Source: DASWRT01 sp036403035 (GTDB taxonomy: Bacteria; Pseudomonadota; Alphaproteobacteria; ATCC43930; CGMCC-115725). Taken from it: DNA of 11,411 bases. The position numbers and the translations under genes are program-made. Numbering within the stretch: the stretch's first letter is position 1; every line of letters begins with the position of its first letter. Shown here piece after piece: positions 1-6,256 of this stretch. Where the stretch lies: positions 1-11,411 of the forward strand of contig DASWRT010000354.1 of the NCBI GenBank assembly GCA_036403035.1, in the 5' to 3' direction. The notes below the pieces were generated by a model. The model made no database searches. It was not told where the DNA came from and saw nothing but the letters and a program-made list of their open reading frames with translations.

Positions 1-1336
1 CAGGACGGCAGAGCGCCGTCAGCGCATCCGCCATCGGGTCCGGCGCGATCGCGATCGGTCCGTGCTCGCCGACGCCGCCGAGATAGCGGAACCAGCCGGC
101 AAGCGCGAAGGCGAGACAGGGCGTCCGCCGTCCCTCCTGCCGCAGCGCGGTCAGCGTGGCGATCCAGCGTTGCGGGATCTTCTGCGAGCCGTCCATCGCG
201 ATCTGCGCCGTGCGGTGGCGGATCGCCGGATTGCGCCAGCGCGCCAGGAGCGATGCCCGGTACTCGGCGATCCGCGGCGGATCAATGCCCGGCACGGCAT
301 CGGCGATCTCGACCATCAGCCGCTCGATATAGGCGCTCAGCGCCGGGTCGGCCATCACGTCGGCGACATGTTCCAGCCCGGCCAGCTGGCCAAGATAGGC
401 GATCGCGGAGTGGCTGCCGTTGAGCAGCCGGAGCTTCATGCGCTCGTACGGAGCGACCTCGCCGACCAGCTCGACGCCGACCGCAGCGAGGTCCGGCATC
501 GGCCCGCCGAAACTCTCCTCCAGAACCCATTGGCTGAAGGGCTCGGCCGTTACCACCGCCTCGTCGGCGACGCCGCCGAGCGCCTGCCGCGCCTCCAGCC
601 GGTCGGCGTCGCTCGACGCCGGGACGATGCGGTCGACCATGCTGCACGGCATGGCGACGCTGCGCTCGATCCAGGAGGCGACGCCGTCGTCGCCGCGCAG
701 CGCGGCAAGGTCGACGACTGCCTGCTTCAGCGTCCGGCCGTTCGACGGAAGGTTGTCGCAGGATAGGATCGTCGGCGGCGCGCCGCCCGCCGCGCGGATC
801 CGCGCCAGCGCCGCGATAAGATAGCCCGGCGCCGAGCGCGGCGCCTCGGGAGCCTCAAGATCATGGCGGATGTCCGGATGATCGGCCGCAAGCCGGTGGT
901 CGGCGCCGAGGCAATAGCCCTTCTCGGTGACGGTCAGGCTGACGATCCGCGTCGCCGGCGCCGTCAGGCGGCCGAGCACCGCCTCGACATCGTGCGGGCC
1001 GACCAGCACCTCGCGCACCGCGCCGATGACCCGCCACTCGGTACGATCCTCATGGCGCGTCGCCAGCGCGTAGAGGCCATCCTGCGGCGCGAGCCGTGCC
1101 TGCATGTCGGCGTGGCGGAGACTGACGCCGCAGATGCCCCACGGCCCGAACCCCGCCTCCTCCAGCGACCGCTCGACGTACCACGCCTGATGCGCGCGGT
1201 GGAACGCGCCGATGCCGAGATGCACGATGCCGGTCGCGAGCGCACGCCGGTCGTAGCCGGGGCGGCGCACCTCGCGCGGCAGGCCGAGGAGCCCCGCTTC
1301 GGAGAGCCTTCGTTGTGCGGCGGCCGGCGCGGTCAC
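1..1336 (-). CDS. uxuB: D-mannonate oxidoreductase (fructuronate reductase), mannitol dehydrogenase family, C-terminus cut by window edge
   Basis: Predicted to reduce D-fructuronate to D-mannonate with NADH in the cytoplasm, the second step of glucuronate breakdown. The reading frame is open from a GTG at 1336 to the left edge, giving 445 residues; the family usually runs to about 480-490, so some 40 C-terminal residues lie outside. Near the N-terminus is the nucleotide-binding motif GIVHLGIGAFHRAHQ (residues 36-50). TVTEKGY, the CDNLPSNG segment and MVDRIVP follow in the family order. The polyol dehydrogenase catalytic set is present as KLRLLNGSH: Lys301, Asn306 and His309, with the same spacing as Lys295/Asn300/His303 of Pseudomonas mannitol 2-dehydrogenase. 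The GTG start overlaps the uxaC stop (GTGA), which implies translational coupling. Mannitol or tagaturonate dehydrogenases are relatives, but the uxaC and manD neighbours favour fructuronate as substrate. Confidence 0.93.
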   Translation of the reverse strand, partial: MTAPAAAQRRLSEAGLLGLPREVRRPGYDRRALATGIVHLGIGAFHRAHQAWYVERSLEEAGFGPWGICGVSLRHADMQARLAPQDGLYALATRHEDRTEWRVIGAVREVLVGPHDVEAVLGRLTAPATRIVSLTVTEKGYCLGADHRLAADHPDIRHDLEAPEAPRSAPGYLIAALARIRAAGGAPPTILSCDNLPSNGRTLKQAVVDLAALRGDDGVASWIERSVAMPCSMVDRIVPASSDADRLEARQALGGVADEAVVTAEPFSQWVLEESFGGPMPDLAAVGVELVGEVAPYERMKLRLLNGSHSAIAYLGQLAGLEHVADVMADPALSAYIERLMVEIADAVPGIDPPRIAEYRASLLARWRNPAIRHRTAQIAMDGSQKIPQRWIATLTALRQEGRRTPCLAFALAGWFRYLGGVGEHGPIAIAPDPMADALTALCRP

Positions 1337-2748
1337 AGCTTGTAGGCCTGCTTCACGAGGCGGTAGGCGAGGTCGTGCGCGACCTCCTGCGCCTCGTCCT
1401 CGTCCAGCCGGTGCTCCGCGACGAGCCGCGCGAGGAAGCCGCAATCGATGCGGCGCGCCATGTCGTGCCGCGCCGGGATCGAGAGAAAGGCGCGCGTGTC
1501 GTCGTTGAAGCCGACCGTATTGTAGAAACCGGCCGTCTCGGTCGTCAGCTCTCGGAAGCGCCGCATCCCCTCGGGGCTGTCGTAGAACCACCAGGAGGGT
1601 CCGAGGCGCAGCGCCGGATAGTGGCCGGCGAGCGGCGCCAGCTCGCGGCTGTAGCTGGTCTCGTCGAGCGTGAAGAGGATGATTGTCAGCGCCGTCTCGT
1701 TGCCGAACCGCCGGAGCAGCGGACGGAGCGCACGGGTGTATTCGGCCGCCGTCGGGATGTCGGCGCCCATGTCCCGACCGAACCGCTCCTCGATCACGCC
1801 GTTGTGGTTGCGCAGCGATCCCGGATGGATCTGCATCACCAGCCCGTCGTCTAGGCTCATCCGCGCCATCTCGGTCAGCATCTGGGCGCGGAACAGCTCG
1901 GCGTCCGCGCTCGACACAGCGCCGCGCCGGACCTTTGCGAACAGGGCGCGGGCTTCGTCGCGCGGCAGGTCGGCCGTCGCGGCGCTCGGGTGACCGTGGT
2001 CGGTCGAGGTCGCGCCGAAGCTCTTGAAATAGGCGCGCCGGTTCGCGAGCGCGGCGAGATAGCCCTCCCACGAGCCGGTGTCCTCTCCGGTGATCTCGCC
2101 CAGCTTGTCGAGGTTTCCGGCGAATCCGGGAAACTCGGGATCGACCACCGGGTCCGGCCGGAAAGCGGTGACGACACGGCCGCCCCATCCGCTGTCGCGG
2201 ATGCGCGCATGATGGTTGAGCGGGTCGAGCGGCGATTCCGTCGTGGCGATCGCCTCGATGTTGAAGCGCTCGAACAGCGCGCGCGGGCGGAACTCGGGAC
2301 GCCGCAGCGCCGCCTCGATCCGGTCGTAGAGCGCGTCGGCGTTCCGCTCCGACAGGCGCTCCTCGATCCCGAACACCTGCTCCAGCGCGTGGTCGAACCA
2401 CATCCGCGAGGGCGTCCCGCGGAACAGAGTGTAGTGGCGCGCGAACAGCCGCCACACCTTGCGCGGGTCGGTCTCGACCGGCCCTCCGCCGTCGCGGCGC
2501 GGGATGCCGAGCGCTTCGAGCGGCACGCCCTGGCTGTACAGCATCCGGAACAGGTAGTGGTCGGGCGTCACGAACAGCGCGGCCGGGTTCGGGAACGGCT
2601 CGTTCTCGGCGTACCAGCGCGGATCGGTATGGCCGTGCGGGCTGATGATCGGCAGCGCGGCGACGCTCTCGTAGAGGCGGCGCGCGATCGATCGCACGCC
2701 CGGCTCGGACGGCAGAAGGCGGTCAGGATGCAGCATCGGTCTTGTCAT
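1333..2748 (-). CDS. uxaC: Glucuronate (uronate) isomerase
   Basis: Isomerises D-glucuronate to D-fructuronate (and usually D-galacturonate to D-tagaturonate), the entry step of the pathway, in the cytoplasm. The product is 471 residues, the normal length for the family, which belongs to the amidohydrolase superfamily. Visible signatures are SPHGHTDP with the metal-type His38-x-His40, the TTESPLDPLNHH segment (169-180), TDHGHP (249-254), QIHPGSLRNHN (306-316), LGPSWWFYDSPEGM (382-395) and GFNDDTRAFLSIPARHD (413-429). The ATG at 2748 lies inside the end of the regulator gene (26-bp overlap), and there is no convincing Shine-Dalgarno sequence, so translation is probably coupled to gntR. A second in-frame ATG four codons later (2736) is an alternative start. 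The 3' end overlaps uxuB by 4 bp. Confidence 0.96.
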   Translation of the reverse strand: MTRPMLHPDRLLPSEPGVRSIARRLYESVAALPIISPHGHTDPRWYAENEPFPNPAALFVTPDHYLFRMLYSQGVPLEALGIPRRDGGGPVETDPRKVWRLFARHYTLFRGTPSRMWFDHALEQVFGIEERLSERNADALYDRIEAALRRPEFRPRALFERFNIEAIATTESPLDPLNHHARIRDSGWGGRVVTAFRPDPVVDPEFPGFAGNLDKLGEITGEDTGSWEGYLAALANRRAYFKSFGATSTDHGHPSAATADLPRDEARALFAKVRRGAVSSADAELFRAQMLTEMARMSLDDGLVMQIHPGSLRNHNGVIEERFGRDMGADIPTAAEYTRALRPLLRRFGNETALTIILFTLDETSYSRELAPLAGHYPALRLGPSWWFYDSPEGMRRFRELTTETAGFYNTVGFNDDTRAFLSIPARHDMARRIDCGFLARLVAEHRLDEDEAQEVAHDLAYRLVKQAYKL

Positions 2749-3505
2749 GGGCTGGCGAGAGAAGGGCGTCCGACGGCCGCGCCGCCGCGAGGTCCGCGAC
2801 GCGCATCAGGATCTCCTCGACATGGCGAAGATGGCTGTGCATGGCGTGCCGAGCCGCCGCACCGTCGCGCTGGCGGAGCGCATCGAGGATCGCGCTGTGG
2901 TCCGCGATCGTCATGCGCAAATTGCTGGGCAGGCCGACATGCCGGCTCATCGTGTCGAAGAGCGGCGAGAAAATCTGCTGGAACAGGCCGTCGACCAGCG
3001 GCTCCAGCACGCTGTTCCCGGTCGCGGCGGCGATGGCGCGATGAAAGGCGCGGTCGGCCTCGTGCGCTGCGCCGCCCCTGACCAGCTCCGCTTTCATCTC
3101 GTCGATCGTCTCGCCGATCGCGGCGAAGTGCTGGTCCGTGGCGAGGCGGGCCGCTTCCGCGGCGATCTCGCCCTCGATCATCCGCCGGGCGGCCAGCAGT
3201 TCCAGAGGGCTCGGGCCGGCGTCGAACGCCGCCGCGGTTGCGGCGGGGACCTCGGCGCTGCCGCTCAAGGGAGCCGCGGCGGAGACGAAGATGCCCGCTC
3301 CGGTCCGGATCTCGATGAGGCCGGCGATCTCCAGCGCGACCATCGCCTCGCGCACCGTCGGCCGGCTGATGCCGAGCTTCCGGGCGAGGTCGCGCTCCGG
3401 CGGAAGACGGTCTCCCGGCCGGAACTCGCCGCGGGCGATCAGCTCGCGGATCTGCTGCGCCGCCTGCTGATACAGCCTCTGCGTTGAGATGGTCTGAAAG
3501 GGCAT
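2723..3505 (-). CDS. GntR-family transcriptional regulator, FadR/FCD subfamily, of the hexuronate locus
   Basis: A 260-residue DNA-binding regulator, likely the local repressor of the divergent uronate genes. The N-terminal winged helix (about 10-75) shows the GntR pattern: YQQAAQQIRELIARGEFRPG, then LPPERDLARKLGISRPTVREAM (34-55), then the wing at RTGAGIFV. From about residue 100 an FCD ligand-binding domain follows, with the usual acidic/histidine metal set: Asp151 and His155 (DRAFH), His203 (DHSAI) and His225 (HSHLRHVEE). I chose the ATG at 3505 because GGAAGGAA (3516-3523, minus strand) sits 10 nt upstream and the protein then begins just before the winged helix. The frame is open further upstream to 3652, but that would run through the divergent promoter and into manD. 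Effector is unknown; fructuronate or mannonate-type intermediates are the natural guess, by analogy with UxuR/ExuR. Confidence 0.92.
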   Translation of the reverse strand: MPFQTISTQRLYQQAAQQIRELIARGEFRPGDRLPPERDLARKLGISRPTVREAMVALEIAGLIEIRTGAGIFVSAAAPLSGSAEVPAATAAAFDAGPSPLELLAARRMIEGEIAAEAARLATDQHFAAIGETIDEMKAELVRGGAAHEADRAFHRAIAAATGNSVLEPLVDGLFQQIFSPLFDTMSRHVGLPSNLRMTIADHSAILDALRQRDGAAARHAMHSHLRHVEEILMRVADLAAARPSDALLSPAHDKTDAAS

Positions 3506-3515
3506 GCCCCAGCGT

Positions 3516-3523
3516 TTCCTTCC
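3516..3523 (-). promoter_or_regulatory. Ribosome binding site fixing the gntR start
   Basis: Reading leftward, GGAAGGAA ends 10 nt before the ATG at 3505. It decides between this start and the longer open frame that would extend into the divergent gene. Confidence 0.6.
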
Positions 3524-3541
3524 GTTCCGACGATCCCATTG

Positions 3542-3556
3542 GACCAGCTGATGGTC
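3542..3556. promoter_or_regulatory. Candidate operator 1: GACCA-N5-TGGTC inverted repeat
   Basis: A perfect inverted repeat of two 5-bp arms around the spacer gctga, in the gntR-manD intergenic region. Reading leftward it overlaps TTGACC (3558-3553), a plausible -35 element for gntR, although the -10 at the expected spacing (GATCGT) is weak. That placement would suit autoregulation. Its centre is 24 bp from the centre of the second inverted repeat, whose spacer (cctga) is nearly identical. Binding by the GntR protein is inferred. Confidence 0.45.
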
Positions 3557-3563
3557 AAGTGGT

Positions 3564-3582
3564 AAATTGGCCTGACCAATTT
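3564..3582. promoter_or_regulatory. Candidate operator 2: AAATTGG-N5-CCAATTT inverted repeat upstream of manD
   Basis: A perfect 7+7 bp inverted repeat with a 5-bp spacer, ending 9 bp before the manD Shine-Dalgarno sequence. AAATTGG half-sites resemble the UxuR/ExuR operators described for enteric hexuronate genes, which are bound by FadR-type GntR proteins; that comparison is from memory. The position is suitable for blocking manD transcription. A wider pair, TGGTCA at 3552-3557 and TGACCA at 3573-3578, links this repeat to operator 1. Confidence 0.6.
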
Positions 3583-3590
3583 TGCGGAAC

Positions 3591-3597
3591 GGGAGGA
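3591..3597 (+). promoter_or_regulatory. Ribosome binding site supporting the TTG start of manD
   Basis: GGGAGGA (3591-3597) lies 8 nt before the TTG at 3606. It also excludes the earlier in-frame TTG at 3582, which falls inside the inverted repeat. Confidence 0.75.
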
Positions 3598-3605
3598 GCA
3601 GAGCT

Positions 3606-4814
3606 TTGCGGATCACATCGGCGCGCGTCATCGTCACCTGTCCCGGCCGCAACTTCGTGACGCTGAAGATCGAGACCGACGCCGGCTTGAGCGGCCTCGG
3701 CGACGCGACGCTGAACGGACGCGAGCTGGCGGTCGCGTCCTATCTGACGGACCATGTCGTGCCGATGCTGATCGGCCGCGACGCGCACGCGATCGAGGAC
3801 ATCTGGCAGTACCTCTACAAAGGCGCGTACTGGCGGCGCGGCCCGGTGACGATGAGCGCGATCGCCGCCGTCGACACCGCGCTATGGGACATCAAGGCGA
3901 AGGCCGCCGGCCTGCCGCTCTATCAGCTTCTCGGCGGGCGATGCCGCGACGGCGTGATGGTCTACGGCCACGCCAACGGGGCCGACGTCGAGACGACCGT
4001 CGCCGAGGTGAAGCGCTATATCGCCATGGGATACAAGGCGATCCGCGCCCAGTCCGGGATCCCCGGCCTCGCCTCGACCTACGGCGTCGGCAAGGACAAG
4101 AATTTCTACGAGCCGGCCGACGCCGCGATACCGAGCGAGAATCTCTGGTCGACGGAGGCGTATCTGGACTTCGCGCCGACGCTGTTCCGCCGGCTGCGCG
4201 AGGACGTCGGGTTCGGCCCGCACCTGCTGCACGACGTGCACCACCGCCTGCGGCCGGTCGAGGCGGCGCGGCTGGGCAAGGCGCTGGAGCCGTATCGCCT
4301 GTTCTGGATGGAGGACGCCGTCCCGGCAGAGAACCAGGAGAGCTTCCGGCTGATCCGGCAGCATACGACGACGCCGCTCGCGGTCGGCGAGGTCTTCAAT
4401 TCGATCCATGACTGCCGTCAGCTCATCACCGAGCAGTTGATCGACTACATCAGAACGACCGTCGTCCATGCCGGCGGGATTACGCATATGCGCCGCATCG
4501 CCGCGCTGGCCGAGCTGTACAACGTGCGCACCGGCAGCCACGGCGCGACGGACCTGTCGCCGGTCTGCATGGGCGCGGCGCTGCATTTCGACCTCAGCAT
4601 CCCGAATTTTGGCATCCAGGAATATATGCGGCACACGCCGGAGACCGATGCGGTCTTCCCGCACGCCTACAGCTTCGCGGACGGCTACCTGCATCCCGGC
4701 GAGGCGCCCGGCCATGGCGTCGAGATCGACGAAGACCTCGCGGCGAAGTATCCGTACCGCCCTGCGGCGCTGCCGGTGAATCGGCTGCAGGACGGCACGA
4801 TGCATGACTGGTAA
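3606..4814 (+). CDS. manD: D-mannonate dehydratase, enolase superfamily (ManD)
   Basis: Dehydrates D-mannonate to 2-keto-3-deoxy-D-gluconate in the cytoplasm, with Mg2+. With the TTG start at 3606 the protein is 402 residues, the same length as the characterised Novosphingobium ManD, and its numbering falls in register. Metal ligands are Asp210, Glu236 and Glu262. The base pair is Arg147 and Tyr159 (in KAIRAQ and STYG). His212 is the acid (HDVHHR); His312, Glu339 and the C-terminal Trp402 are also present. The N-terminal capping domain carries CPGRNFVTLKIET and the barrel begins near GPVTMSAIAAVDTALWDIKAK (80-99). Residue 314 is Ala (SHGATD), a position I recall as Ala in efficient mannonate dehydratases and Pro in weak ones. 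Divergent from gntR, and 12 bp ahead of the epimerase-family gene. It replaces the unrelated UxuA-type dehydratase. Confidence 0.96.
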   Translation: MRITSARVIVTCPGRNFVTLKIETDAGLSGLGDATLNGRELAVASYLTDHVVPMLIGRDAHAIEDIWQYLYKGAYWRRGPVTMSAIAAVDTALWDIKAKAAGLPLYQLLGGRCRDGVMVYGHANGADVETTVAEVKRYIAMGYKAIRAQSGIPGLASTYGVGKDKNFYEPADAAIPSENLWSTEAYLDFAPTLFRRLREDVGFGPHLLHDVHHRLRPVEAARLGKALEPYRLFWMEDAVPAENQESFRLIRQHTTTPLAVGEVFNSIHDCRQLITEQLIDYIRTTVVHAGGITHMRRIAALAELYNVRTGSHGATDLSPVCMGAALHFDLSIPNFGIQEYMRHTPETDAVFPHAYSFADGYLHPGEAPGHGVEIDEDLAAKYPYRPAALPVNRLQDGTMHDW

Positions 4815-4826
4815 GGGGCATGTCTC

Positions 4827-6020
4827 GTGAAACGCATATCAGGCGACGGCTTCGTGCGTGATGACGATGCAGCCGCCGCCACTACCGCAGCGGCGGCGAC
4901 GCTCGACTGGTTCTTCGGCCGGGTCATGCCCGGCTTCGCCCGCCGGCTGCCGGCACCGGCCGGCGGTTATGCCGAGATGCTGACGTCGGATGGGCGGCCG
5001 ATCGTCGACGATTCCTGCTCGACGCTGGTCACGGCGCGCCTCGTCTACGCCTTCAGCCATGCGCACATGCTGTCCCCTGGTCCGGCGCTCGAAGCGGCGG
5101 CGCGGCACGGCTACGACTTCCTGCTGGACCGCTGCGCCGGCGGCCGCGAGGGGCTGTTCCGGCACAAGGTCTCGCGGTCGGGCGGCGTGGCCCCGGATTC
5201 CCGCATCGACCTCTACGACCACGCGTTCGTGCTGTTCGCGCTCGCCTGGTTCTCGCGCGCCTTCGATGAACCGGAACCGGCGGAGCGCGCGGCGCAGATC
5301 TTCGAGCGGCTTCAGGCCCTGCTGCGCGACGATGGGCACGGCGGCTATCGCGAGGACGACCGCGGTTCGCTGCCCCGCCGGCAGAACCCGCACATGCATC
5401 TGCTGGAAGCCTGTCACGCGCTGCTGGAGCTGACCGGCGATCCGCTATGGCGCGACGCGAGCGAACGGCTGGTCGGCCTGTTTTCGCGACGCCTGTTCGA
5501 CGCGGAAACCGGCAGCCTCGGCGAGTTCTTCACCGAGGACTGGCGGCCGGCGGCGGACGAGATCGGCCGCTGGCGCGAGCCGGGGCATCACATGGAGTGG
5601 GTGTGGCTGCTGCTGCACCATGAGAGGCTGACCGGCAATGCGCGCGTCCTGATGCCGGCGGAGCGGCTCCATGCGTTCGCGCGGCGCTTCGGGGTGAGCA
5701 ACGACGGTTTGCTGATCGACGCCGTCGACCGCGACGGCGCGCCGCTCGCCCCATCCCGTCTTCTGTGGCCGCAGACGGAGGCGTTGAAGGCGGCGCTCGC
5801 CCGCGCCGAACGTCTCGGCGACCTCGGAGCGCCCGCGGAAGCCGCGCGGCTGATCCGCGCCATTTGGGAGCGCTACATCGTCGCTGACGACGGGACGTGG
5901 GTGAACCAGCTCGACGCGGACGGAGCGTGGATCGCCGGGCCGGTGCCGGTGCGCGTCCTCTACCACCTCGTGCTCGCCTTCGCCGAGGCTGCGCGGCTGC
6001 GGCACCTGTGGGCCGGGTGA
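4827..6020 (+). CDS. N-acylglucosamine 2-epimerase / mannose isomerase (AGE) family protein
   Basis: A 397-residue cytoplasmic enzyme of the (alpha/alpha)6-barrel AGE superfamily, which includes mannose isomerase, N-acylglucosamine 2-epimerase, cellobiose 2-epimerase and YihS. Visible landmarks are RLVYAFSHAH (His78), the NPHMHLLEACHALLELTGD block (His189, His191), EPGHHMEWVWLL (His254-Trp258) and LWPQTEALKA. The late histidine His380 in VLYHLVL matches the catalytic His near the C-terminus of YihS. Length fits the family (about 390-420). The GTG start is supported by AAGGGG 8 nt upstream, overlapping the manD stop; an ATG at 4820 is out of frame. It is almost certainly co-transcribed with manD. 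A mannose-fructose type isomerase is the closest match by motif, but the operon suggests a C2 epimerase or aldose-ketose isomerase feeding uronate catabolism. Substrate specificity cannot be read from sequence. Confidence 0.87.
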   Translation: MKRISGDGFVRDDDAAAATTAAAATLDWFFGRVMPGFARRLPAPAGGYAEMLTSDGRPIVDDSCSTLVTARLVYAFSHAHMLSPGPALEAAARHGYDFLLDRCAGGREGLFRHKVSRSGGVAPDSRIDLYDHAFVLFALAWFSRAFDEPEPAERAAQIFERLQALLRDDGHGGYREDDRGSLPRRQNPHMHLLEACHALLELTGDPLWRDASERLVGLFSRRLFDAETGSLGEFFTEDWRPAADEIGRWREPGHHMEWVWLLLHHERLTGNARVLMPAERLHAFARRFGVSNDGLLIDAVDRDGAPLAPSRLLWPQTEALKAALARAERLGDLGAPAEAARLIRAIWERYIVADDGTWVNQLDADGAWIAGPVPVRVLYHLVLAFAEAARLRHLWAG

Positions 6021-6256
6021 AGCTTAACGGCTCGACGTCCGCAACCACTGCCGGCGCTCCCCGCATCTTGAGCCGGTGGCCCCGCGATCCTCTACAGCCA
6101 AGTCCAGAGCCTCGCACCCGCGCGTCAGAGCCGCGTCGAGGTGCCCCCTCTACCGAAGGACCGGCGCGGAAAAAAGCGACGGCAGACGCCAGTTCGTGAC
6201 CCGAGTAGATCCCGCAGGCCCTGTCGAGGGCAGGGAAGCCACTCTATTCCCCCCTG
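6021..6256. other. Convergent intergenic region, no gene seen
   Basis: This separates the end of the epimerase-family gene from the end of the leftward DUF2235 gene. It holds only weak hairpins: GCCCT-GTCG-AGGGC at 6218-6231, and a bulged CCGGC/GCCGG pair around 6050-6078. There is also a run of six A at 6170-6175 that would read as a T-run on the minus strand. None combines a strong stem with an adjacent T-tract. No reading frame here has coding character. It also marks the left edge of the compositionally distinct segment. Confidence 0.5.

Noticed and set aside
62..1345. Several rightward open frames (62-766, 420-824, 863-1345)
   Set aside because: These are antisense shadows of uxuB, which reads through without a stop and has all family motifs.
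2745..3539. Leftward 264-codon frame overlapping the regulator gene
   Set aside because: Its low-complexity Arg/Gly/Ala composition marks it as an alternative-frame shadow of the clearly recognisable GntR-family gene.
6041..6078. Possible terminator after the epimerase-family gene
   Set aside because: The CCGGC/GCCGG stem is short or bulged with a long loop and is not followed by a T-tract.
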